The notes under the pieces are model-generated. The model was given only the letters and a program-made list of their open reading frames with translations, was not told where the DNA came from and did not search any database. Of a stretch of DNA of 30,042 bases, positions 7,522 to 13,762 are shown piece by piece. Both the position numbers and the translations under genes were made by a program. Source of the DNA: Elusimicrobia bacterium RIFCSPLOWO2_12_FULL_59_9 (lineage in GTDB: Bacteria > Elusimicrobiota > Elusimicrobia > O2-12-FULL-59-9); contig MGUX01000165.1 in NCBI GenBank assembly GCA_001800185.1, positions 1-30,042 of the forward strand, in the 5' to 3' direction. Each line of letters opens with the position of its first letter. Positions within the stretch are counted from its first letter, which is position 1.

Positions 7522-8880
7522 TCAGCGAGTGTAGTCGGGCGTTGTTTGCTTTGGGCTTGTGGTGTTGTTGTTGAACTTGCTGTTGGTTCGTTGGACCTCA
7601 AATTCCACAAAGAACTTGTCCCGGGGCGCCACGGAAAACTTTGCGATGTCGCTGAAGGATTTTTCCGCTTGACCGTTCTTGAGGGGAATAGTGTCTTGCG
7701 CCGCTAATTTTGTGGTTTCCTCCGTCACGGTGCGCTTGAACGGCCACCAGCCCACTTCTTTGGTCGTGGTGATCTTCTTGATCACGCTGATTACGGCCGA
7801 AGTCTGCGCCTGCGGATTATCCAGGCCCTTTATATAGTCGTGGTCGGTGATGCTCAAGACTTGGTTGGCGCCGGCATTGCGAATCTGCATCTTAAGCGAG
7901 TTGTTGGGAGTCGCCAGGAGGCGCCGGCCCGTCAAAGTATATTGATTTCCTTTCACCGTCTTGGTGTAGTTGTTGTACCTCGAGTCCGCTCTCACGTCGG
8001 CGCTCAAGCCGTCAAATTCGGCTGTTATTGTCTCTTCCTCCGAAGGAAGCAAGGGGGCGCCCTGGACGATGATGTTGAAGGCTCTCTTGGCATTATTGGC
8101 CAGCTCGGATTTGGGCTCGGGCTTGACTTCCCGCCAATCATCGACATACGGCACATTTCTAGGGAAGTTTTTTTGTTCGCAGACTTCCTGCTTGGAATAG
8201 CCCAGCTTTTGGGCATTTTCCCCGCCGTACTTTTCAATCACATTGTCATAAATCTGCTTTCCGCACGCGTTTTCGGCCTGCCGCATGCGCGCCTTGAAGG
8301 CATCCCAGTCATCCGGCTTATCGCGCAGGAGGCCCTTTTCCACCAAACACTCGGCCGTGGAGTTCCCAATTCCCTTGACGGCGGCGGCCAGTTGTTCGGG
8401 CCGGTTTCCTGACACGCCGCTGAATTCTCCATAGAAGCCGTGCCAATCACCCTTTCCGTTTCCCGGCACTTTTTCGCAGACCGTTTTCCAGTGATCGACC
8501 GTGTCATATCCCTCTTCGCGCCAAGTTTCACGCCAGGTTTCGGTCCATACCCAATTGACCTGAGTTTCTATGGCGGTGGAGAACTGATTTTGCCCGGCTT
8601 TTCTCTGGAAGGGTTGCGTTTGATCCACTCCCTGCTTTTGTTTTGGGGTTTGCGATATGATTTCCCTGGAAATCACCTCTCTGGATTCGACCGTTCGATT
8701 ATTTGGATTTTCGGCCCGCACGAAAACGACGCCGCTCTTCGGTTCGGCTCCATCAAAAAATTGGACTCCGTCCGTCCAGCCCTCCGGGGCTTTCGAATCC
8801 AGGCCGTAGCCCATTTGAAAATTCAGCGTTGTTCCCGTGAGCAAGACGGCTGAAAACATCCCGATTCTTAGCTTAGACAT
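7522..8880 (-). CDS. Exported protein of unknown function (452 aa)
   Basis: The ATG at 8880 follows GGGAGAG on the minus strand. The N-terminus MSKLRIGMFSAVLLTGTTLN is a signal peptide, probably cleaved around the Gly/Tyr-rich FQMGYG. The mature protein has a Gln/Thr-rich segment, then a Trp/Glu-rich block (WVWTETWRETWREEG, YDTVDHWKTVCEKV). A central region with about five Cys follows (AECLVEKGL, ENACGKQIY, QEVCEQKNF), then a beta-rich C-terminal half with Asn/Thr-rich strands (KGNQYTLTGRRLL, IKKITTTKEVGWWPFKRTV). The very end is low complexity (NNNTTSPKQTTPDYTR). No enzymatic motif is visible. A promoter with palindromic operator-like sites lies just upstream, suggesting regulated expression. 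Confidence 0.8.
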   Translation of the reverse strand: MSKLRIGMFSAVLLTGTTLNFQMGYGLDSKAPEGWTDGVQFFDGAEPKSGVVFVRAENPNNRTVESREVISREIISQTPKQKQGVDQTQPFQRKAGQNQFSTAIETQVNWVWTETWRETWREEGYDTVDHWKTVCEKVPGNGKGDWHGFYGEFSGVSGNRPEQLAAAVKGIGNSTAECLVEKGLLRDKPDDWDAFKARMRQAENACGKQIYDNVIEKYGGENAQKLGYSKQEVCEQKNFPRNVPYVDDWREVKPEPKSELANNAKRAFNIIVQGAPLLPSEEETITAEFDGLSADVRADSRYNNYTKTVKGNQYTLTGRRLLATPNNSLKMQIRNAGANQVLSITDHDYIKGLDNPQAQTSAVISVIKKITTTKEVGWWPFKRTVTEETTKLAAQDTIPLKNGQAEKSFSDIAKFSVAPRDKFFVEFEVQRTNSKFNNNTTSPKQTTPDYTR

Positions 8881-8922
8881 TAATTTTCTCTCCCACCATC
8901 GTGCGCCAATGACTTCGTTGGC

Positions 8923-8950
8923 AGTGTAGAAATTCTACGAAATTCTTCAA
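8923..8950 (-). promoter_or_regulatory. Promoter overlapped by palindromic operator-like sites
   Basis: On the minus strand, TTGAAG (8950-8945) and TACACT (8928-8923) are 16 nt apart and sit about 40 nt upstream of the start at 8880. Two palindromes overlie them: GTAGAAATTCTAC (8926-8938) and AATTCTTCAAGAATT (8941-8955). GAAATTCT is repeated exactly 10 bp apart (8929-8936 and 8939-8946), so the sites face the same side of the helix. This is what a repressor or activator operator looks like; the regulator is unknown. Confidence 0.5.
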
Positions 8951-8984
8951 GAATTCCGCCTGGGGCTTTTGGGAAGGGCAAACA

Positions 8985-9022
8985 GGGTTTTTGGACCTAT
9001 TCTAAAATAGGTCCAAGGTCCC
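8985..9022. repeat. Intergenic hairpin-motif copy with perfect 9-bp stem
   Basis: GGACCTATT (8993-9001) and AATAGGTCC (9006-9014) form a perfect 9-bp stem with loop CTAA. They are flanked by GGG (8985-8987) and AAGGTCCC (9015-9022). It is related to the GGGTCTTTGGACCC family. It lies downstream of two minus-strand frames and could also act as a terminator for them. Confidence 0.6.
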
Positions 9023-9122
9023 ACGAAGCCGGCTGCGATGGGGCGCCGGCTGCGCCTGGAGCGAGGATGGAACATGAGAAAGCAACCGCAATGGCGCCCG
9101 CCGCCAGGAACTTTAGGCTCAT
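8997..9122 (-). pseudogene. Signal-peptide-only mini-ORF (41 aa), possibly a truncated exported protein
   Basis: The minus-strand ATG at 9122 opens a 41-codon frame that reads MSLKFLAAGAIAVAFSCS, then ILAPGAAGAPSQPA, then WDLGPILE and TAG (8999-8997). The first 27 residues are an excellent Sec signal peptide, but almost nothing follows. The last eight codons and the stop are made of the hairpin element at 8985-9022, as if that element replaced the rest of the gene. It could instead be a genuine short secreted peptide. The ribosome-binding site is weak: a GGAGCT lies about 20 nt upstream, before a tiny frame whose TGA overlaps this ATG. It is 75 bases downstream of the stop of the gene at 9197-9961, so co-transcription is possible. 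Confidence 0.4.
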
Positions 9123-9196
9123 AAGTCAATCAGCCGCATAGCTCCGTTAAATCCTTTTCGACCGAGGCGGGGAGTCCCCAGAACTCGGATTTTTCT

Positions 9197-9961
9197 CTAT
9201 TTTTCTCTTCGCTGAAAATTCCAGGAAAATGTGCCGCCCACGAAGGTCGCATCGTGCCGGTGGTGGACGGTGTTTTGAATCTGCTGCACCAAAAAGGCCA
9301 TCGTGGGGCCGCTCTTGTGAACCAATTTGATCCCGGCCGAACCGTAGGAAGTAGCCAAGCTCCTATTCCTGCCCAAATCGCCGTTTCCATCCAAATCGCT
9401 GGCCCCTAGGTTTTCCAGAATCTGGACGGTCCCGACCGCCAGTCCCGCGCCCACGAAAGGAACCACAGAAATCACCGCGCTTCCGTCCTTGCCGTTGAAG
9501 GAGACCCCCCAAAGATTCTGCTCCAATCCCAGAGGCATGAAGGCGACAAGCTCCGTCCACATTTTTTCCCCCGTGTGGGGATTGATTCTTTCGTCATACA
9601 TCGCCGATTGATTTCCCACATAGGCCTTGAAGGACAGCCCATGATCGTTGAGGGGCGCGGCGATATCCGCCGTTCCGCTTCCTCCGCCCACAACGCCCCG
9701 GCCCACGGGAACACCCGCTGAGAAACCCATGCTCATGCCCTTATCCACATGAACCGCCGCCGGGACCGCATCCGCCTTGTCAAAAGCTTGGTCCAAACTT
9801 TCTTGGGCTCCATCGACATTGCCGCGACTTAGATCCTCTTCTATCGCCGCGACGGCGGCTGAATTCAAAAGTTCAGCCCTGAGGCTAGAACCCTGGAAAA
9901 TTAAGAGCAGACTCAAAAGGAAGGACCGGCCCAAATTAGCCCCCGCGCGGCAGCTTACCAT
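9197..9961 (-). CDS. Exported protein of unknown function (254 aa), beta-rich
   Basis: The start is the ATG at 9961; no Shine-Dalgarno is evident, but a TAAAAT lies 9 nt upstream. The N-terminus MVSCRAGANLGRSFLLSLLL runs into IFQGSSLRA and looks like a signal peptide cleaved before ELLN. A short helical part (AIEEDLSRGNVDGAQESLDQ) is followed by Gly-rich strands (MGFSAGVPVGRGVVGGGSG, VSVVPFVGAGLAVGTVQIL). An Asp/Asn loop, SDLDGNGDLGRN, could bind calcium. The final strands GPTMAFLVQQIQNTV and ATFVGGTFSWNFQ alternate polar and non-polar residues, as in an outer-membrane barrel or a periplasmic beta sandwich. The chain ends in a basic RREK rather than an aromatic residue, so a classic porin end is absent. 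Confidence 0.75.
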   Translation of the reverse strand: MVSCRAGANLGRSFLLSLLLIFQGSSLRAELLNSAAVAAIEEDLSRGNVDGAQESLDQAFDKADAVPAAVHVDKGMSMGFSAGVPVGRGVVGGGSGTADIAAPLNDHGLSFKAYVGNQSAMYDERINPHTGEKMWTELVAFMPLGLEQNLWGVSFNGKDGSAVISVVPFVGAGLAVGTVQILENLGASDLDGNGDLGRNRSLATSYGSAGIKLVHKSGPTMAFLVQQIQNTVHHRHDATFVGGTFSWNFQRREK

Positions 9962-9998
9962 GTCATTTAAATTTTAACAGAGCTAGGGTTTTGGGCGA

Positions 9999-10012
9999 GG
10001 GTCTTTGGACCC
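9999..10012. repeat. Intergenic hairpin motif GGGTCTTTGGACCC
   Basis: This 14-mer has a 5-bp stem (GGGTC/GACCC) and loop TTTG. An identical 14-mer occurs at 26058-26071. It is flanked by AGCTAG on both sides (9981-9986 and 10013-10018). It lies in the divergent gap between two exported-protein genes. Confidence 0.65.
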
Positions 10013-10142
10013 AGCTAGAGTTAAAAAAAGGGCCTAAACCAAAATAGGCTAAAGAGGCATGCCAGGCGGGATGGCGCCGCGCAAACCGCTTGCTTTGCCC
10101 CGGCCTTCGACAAGTCTTTCCCGTCGAAGAGGTGGGAGGAAA

Positions 10143-10152
10143 TTGGTATAAT
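10143..10152 (+). promoter_or_regulatory. Extended -10 promoter upstream of the protease gene
   Basis: A perfect TATAAT at 10147-10152 is preceded by the TGG of an extended -10 box; no good -35 is needed or seen. The predicted start of transcription, near 10159, leaves a leader of about 85 bases before the ATG at 10243. Confidence 0.45.
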
Positions 10153-10242
10153 AATCGGAAATACCGAAGTCTTCCGGCGGCGCGATCAAAATCTCACCCG
10201 CCCGATGGGCCGGGCGCTCCATCGAAGGCTGTTTGCTCAAAT

Positions 10243-11025
10243 ATGTTTAAGACGAGTTCTTCTCCTGCCGTCGCGCTGCTTGTCGCTCTGAGCCTTGCCG
10301 GAGTGTGGCCCAACTTCTGCGCGGCGGGAATCAATTGCTCTGAAGATGAAGCCGATTCTTTTTCTTCCGTCGTCAGGGTCGCCGATACGCGAAAAGAGAC
10401 GCATTGCACGGGCGTCCTCTTTAGGGGCCGCTACGTCTTGACGGCCGCTCATTGTCTGTATGCGGGTTCAGGACAGGACCGCGGGCCGGCGCAGGCGCGC
10501 AACCTGCGGATTTTTCTGGGTCCGGACGGAGACAGACAGGGTCCGGCGATCAGCCGGTTTGAAATCCATCCCGAGTATCAAGGCGAGTTCAGGGACGGCG
10601 AGCAATTTGACGTCGCGGTCCTTGAATTGGAGGCGGCGCTCTCCGGCGGCCTGGATGCCGATTTCCGCGACATTCCCCGGCGCTCGAAGGTTTTCGTCGC
10701 GGGATACGGCGTCACGGTGAGCGGCGAATGGAAGGCCGACGGCAAGCGCAGAATAGGGGAGAATGAAATAGGCCGGGTCGACACAGATTTCATTTGCCTG
10801 AAAAAGACGACTTTGCCCCCGCCGGAGGAGCCGATGCCGGAAAGGACCGGCTGCGTTCCCGCCGGCCAGGATTCCGGAGGGCCGCTGATCCTGGACGGAA
10901 AAATCAAAGGGGTGCTTTCAAAGAGTTTGCAGGTTTGGCTTCAGGACGGCTCGACTTCCGACGAGAGCTGCTACGTCAATTTCCAAAATCCGCAAGTCCG
11001 CGCCTTTCTTGAGAATTTCTTTTAG
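10243..11025 (+). CDS. Exported trypsin-like serine protease (S1 family)
   Basis: I place the start at the ATG at 10243 because it gives a proper signal peptide (MFKTSSSPAVALLVALSLAG, then VWPNFCAA); the upstream in-frame extension is basic and not protein-like. The 260-residue product has the S1 triad: His70 in YVLTAAHC, Asp123 in QFDVAVLELE and Ser211 in GQDSGGPL. Cys54 and Cys71 fit the His-loop disulfide. The substrate is unknown, and the site of action is outside the cytoplasmic membrane. One oddity: the residue just before the catalytic Asp-Ser pair, Gly193 in chymotrypsin numbering and part of the oxyanion hole, is Gln209 here (AGQDSGG instead of xGDSGG). The N-terminus lacks an IVGG activation site, as in many bacterial S1 enzymes. 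No clear ribosome-binding site is seen. Confidence 0.9.
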   Translation: MFKTSSSPAVALLVALSLAGVWPNFCAAGINCSEDEADSFSSVVRVADTRKETHCTGVLFRGRYVLTAAHCLYAGSGQDRGPAQARNLRIFLGPDGDRQGPAISRFEIHPEYQGEFRDGEQFDVAVLELEAALSGGLDADFRDIPRRSKVFVAGYGVTVSGEWKADGKRRIGENEIGRVDTDFICLKKTTLPPPEEPMPERTGCVPAGQDSGGPLILDGKIKGVLSKSLQVWLQDGSTSDESCYVNFQNPQVRAFLENFF

Positions 11026-11076
11026 TTTTCCGGACGGACCAAGAGGTTGGGCGCCGGGGCTGCGATGGCGACGAGC

Positions 11077-12249
11077 TCATGGGCGAAGCCAATTCCTCTG
11101 ATAAGCCCACAGGACAAGCCTGGTTTTCAGCCGTTTGAGCCACGCCCCGCCTTCCCGAGGTGGATAGGCCAGCGCCCACGCAATGGGATCGAGCGCCTTC
11201 TCATCTCCGCAGAGGTATCGGGCCAGGTAGTTGGCGAAAAGATGGCTGAGCGCTACCCCGTGCCCGGAGTATCCGCCCAGGAAGAAAACGCCCGGTTCCT
11301 CCGGATCGCTTAAAATCCGGGGGAGCCTGTCCCTCGGCATGCACAAAGGCCCCCACCAGCGGCGTTCCACCTTGATATTCTTGAAGGCCGGATGAAGAGC
11401 GTGAAATCTCGCCTCCAGGTCATCCAAGCGGGTTTGGGCCGTTGCAGGCGTCGGCGCCTCCTCATACCTGTCCAGACCAGAACCCATGATGATTTTTCCG
11501 GAGGTCGTGGTTCTCCCCCAGAGGTAGGGAAGCTCCTTGGTGTAAAAGGGCCTTTCGTCCTTCCAGCCCGCGGAGGTCAATATATCCCTGGACACTGGCT
11601 GCGTCGCCAGCGCGAAAGTGTTGAGCGCAAAGAAATAGCGGCCGTGCGCGAATTTTTCCAGGTTGAAGGCGTTCGTCGCTAGAATGAGGGCTTTGGTTCT
11701 TATGGCAGCCGAGGGCGTCCGCACCGTTATTTGGTGAGACCGCTCGAAGGATAATGCCGGCGTGCTCTCAAAAATCAGCGCCCCGCGTTTTTGCGCCGCT
11801 TGGATGAGTCCCTGAAGATACAATCCCGGATTTAAATCTCCGCCTGGGACGACCGCCTTCACTCGAAGCGTTCCAGAATCGGTCCAAGACAGATTCGAAA
11901 GGCCGGCGAATCCGGCATCTCTGGACAGGACGGAGCAGGCCCGCATCCGCCATTCGCATCCGATGCCCTCCGCCTTTAGAAAATTTTCAAGAAAAAGATG
12001 CGCGTTTTCCGTCCCCGAGGATTCCTCGGCGGCGGTCCCAGGCATGACGACTCCTCCCGTCCTGCCGCTGGCCCCAAAACCCAACGTCTGCGCCTCGATC
12101 AGAACCGTTTTCGCGGCAGGGGCGAGCGTGGCGAGGTAGTAGGCCAAAGACAGCCCGCTGAAGCCGCCTCCGGCGACCACGAAATCGGCTTCCAAACCGG
12201 ATGACAGGGAGGGGAAACCCGGCCTTTGGATATCGTCCCAAGGATTCAT
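11077..12249 (-). CDS. FAD-dependent amine/amino-acid oxidase (DAO family, PuuB-like)
   Basis: This 390-residue protein begins MNPWDDIQRPGFPSLSSGLE, as glycine/D-amino-acid oxidase relatives of the gamma-glutamylputrescine oxidase type do. The FAD-binding Rossmann motif is AGGGFSGLSLAYYL (residues 26-39), with the ribose-binding acid Glu52 in VLIEAQTLGFGASGRTGG. The C-terminal flavin contact is FFLGGYSGHGVALSH (about residues 334-348), and RRWWGPLCMPRDRLP is the usual substrate-cap end. It should oxidise a secondary or primary amine with FAD and release peroxide in the cytoplasm; the substrate cannot be read from the sequence. No puu-type genes surround it. It is transcribed toward the protease gene; its stop lies 51 bases beyond the end of that gene. 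Confidence 0.85.
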   Translation of the reverse strand: MNPWDDIQRPGFPSLSSGLEADFVVAGGGFSGLSLAYYLATLAPAAKTVLIEAQTLGFGASGRTGGVVMPGTAAEESSGTENAHLFLENFLKAEGIGCEWRMRACSVLSRDAGFAGLSNLSWTDSGTLRVKAVVPGGDLNPGLYLQGLIQAAQKRGALIFESTPALSFERSHQITVRTPSAAIRTKALILATNAFNLEKFAHGRYFFALNTFALATQPVSRDILTSAGWKDERPFYTKELPYLWGRTTTSGKIIMGSGLDRYEEAPTPATAQTRLDDLEARFHALHPAFKNIKVERRWWGPLCMPRDRLPRILSDPEEPGVFFLGGYSGHGVALSHLFANYLARYLCGDEKALDPIAWALAYPPREGGAWLKRLKTRLVLWAYQRNWLRP

Positions 12250-12336
12250 TTTGAACGCCGCTATGAAAAAAGGAATTTACTATTTAGGGGAATGCAGCGC
12301 AGTTGATCTGGCGGCAGCGGCCGAAAGAGACCGGCG

Positions 12337-13512
12337 TCAGCGAAGGGGCTTGCCGCCGGCTAGGAGATTTTCCAGAGTCCGGAGCGCCACGCCGTAATGC
12401 TTTAAAAGCGGCGATTGCGGATCCATGACCCGGCGGGTGAGCGCTTCCTTGAGTTGGAGCATCTCCCTGCGGCTCATCGTTTTTCGCACCAGGATTTTCA
12501 GGTCGAAGCCCGGCAGGCGACCATCGAAAAAGTGAAGGCTGACGGGGATACGCCCCACGATTCCATCCACCACAGTTCCCCAGCGCTCCTCGACGGCCCT
12601 CAAAGGCTTGAAGCCGGAAAAGTCCAAAGTATGCATCCAAAGGCGGTTGTTGAGGTTTTCGTAATCGGCCTGGCGAGGCAGGGTCTGCGCGGCTTTGGAT
12701 TTAAGCGCAGCCAGCGGATAAGGACCGGGCGCGGATTTCTCAAGCGCTTGGCGCAGAAGCCCCAACTCCGAGGTCGTCATGCGCCTCTCCATCACAAAGC
12801 CCTTGGATTCGGCGCCCTCTTTTTGCGGTTGGTGGTAGAAGTTGATGAGCCAATCATCAAGGCGGGACTGCACCTCCACCGAGCCGTCGCTCTGGTGAGT
12901 GATGGCCACCGAGGGTTCCAGGCTGGAGAGATCGATATCCATGCTCTGGCGCGAACTTGCGCGGGGTTTATTCTTGGCGGCCGGCCGGCGGGTGGAGACG
13001 GAGGCGTCAACGGCCCGCTCCAACTGGCTCGCGTCGGCGCCGTCGAAGTAATTGCTGAGGGCACTCAAAGTCTCCATCGCGCTTTTCACGTCGGCGGAGG
13101 CGAGCCCCTGTTTTTTCAGAAAGGCTTCTTGCTCCGTTGAGGATTTAAAAAGGAGGTTTTGAAGAGCCCCGTAGGCGCGGGCGGAGTCGGCGTCGGCGCG
13201 CGAGGGGCGCGGCAGGTTTTTCGCGGCCGAGGCGCCGGACTCGATCTGGAGATAAATTTGGGCCAGGCGCTCGCGCTCCCTCACCGCGGCGGGCGTCGCC
13301 GGCCGGCTTAAATTGAGGTTTCGGACGATGGAGCGGAACTGCAGCCGCTGGGCGCGGCTCAAGCTTGAGGCGCCGCGGGTTCGAACGACGCGCGCCCGGC
13401 CGCCGGCGGCGGAGGCGATGGAGACGCTCCCGACGCAGGCGCACAAAAGCGACAAAGCGATGAGGCGGCGCCGGCGGAAAATTTTATTCGCGTTTATTGA
13501 GGTTTGGTTCAT
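12337..13512 (-). CDS. Exported protein of unknown function (391 aa)
   Basis: The start is the ATG at 13512, preceded by AGGAGGCAGG on the minus strand; an upstream in-frame start at 13551 has no such site. After MNQTSINANKIFRRRR comes a signal peptide core, LIALSLLCACVGSVSIASA. The mature N-terminal 160 residues are Arg/Ala-rich and helical (LSRAQRLQFRSIVRNLNLSR, EQEAFLKKQGLASADVKSA). Residues 185-385 look like a mixed alpha/beta domain with Trp and His (VQSRLDDWLINFYHQPQK, NRLWMHTLDFSGFKPL, VSLHFFDGRLPGFDLKIL). I do not recognise the family. It lies 87 bases upstream of the FAD oxidase on the same strand and could be co-transcribed with it. Confidence 0.75.
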   Translation of the reverse strand: MNQTSINANKIFRRRRLIALSLLCACVGSVSIASAAGGRARVVRTRGASSLSRAQRLQFRSIVRNLNLSRPATPAAVRERERLAQIYLQIESGASAAKNLPRPSRADADSARAYGALQNLLFKSSTEQEAFLKKQGLASADVKSAMETLSALSNYFDGADASQLERAVDASVSTRRPAAKNKPRASSRQSMDIDLSSLEPSVAITHQSDGSVEVQSRLDDWLINFYHQPQKEGAESKGFVMERRMTTSELGLLRQALEKSAPGPYPLAALKSKAAQTLPRQADYENLNNRLWMHTLDFSGFKPLRAVEERWGTVVDGIVGRIPVSLHFFDGRLPGFDLKILVRKTMSRREMLQLKEALTRRVMDPQSPLLKHYGVALRTLENLLAGGKPLR

Positions 13513-13609
13513 TAGAGCCTGCCTCCTGAGAAAAGTCCTGCCCGTCCCCAAGATTCTATTAAACGCCGCCGCCGCCGCAATGAGGCTTTAGGCCCACTTT
13601 GCTGATGAT

Positions 13610-13621
13610 AAAGGACCTAGG
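13610..13621. repeat. Hairpin-motif half copy AAAGGACCTAGG
   Basis: This 12-mer is the exact reverse complement of 3922-3933. It sits in the divergent gap, immediately before the repeat core at 13638. Confidence 0.45.
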
Positions 13622-13637
13622 AAGGCGTGGGACTTCC

Positions 13638-13690
13638 GGCCCCTCGCAGTGCTCGGTGCACCTGGGGCGCCAGTGGCGCTTGCTCCGGTC
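13638..13690. repeat. Structured repeat core, copy C
   Basis: GGCCCCTCGCAGTGCTC followed by a hairpin and CTCCGG aligns along its length with 15979-16030, with about 37 of 44 core positions identical. Stem CAC(c)TGG (13659-13665) / CCAGTG (13670-13675) corresponds to CGC(c)TGG/CCAGCG in the other copy. One A-T pair has become G-C with pairing kept. Unlike the other two copies, it lies upstream of a promoter rather than in a leader. Confidence 0.6.
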
Positions 13691-13725
13691 CTTCGCGGGG
13701 CTTGGGATAATTTGCCTCCGGGCGC

Positions 13726-13755
13726 TTGACGGGGGCGGGACGAAGGCGCTATTCT
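13726..13755 (+). promoter_or_regulatory. Putative leaderless promoter of the M20 dipeptidase gene
   Basis: TTGACG (13726-13731), an 18-nt spacer and TATTCT (13750-13755) are followed by 7 nt and the ATG at 13763. There is no Shine-Dalgarno in those 7 nt, so transcription likely starts at the ATG itself. Confidence 0.6.
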
Positions 13756-13762
13756 TTCTTCG

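Noticed and set aside
9130..9390. 86-codon minus-strand frame ending near the mini-ORF
   Set aside because: Mostly overlaps the 9197-9961 gene in another frame, with shadow-like Trp/Arg-rich composition.
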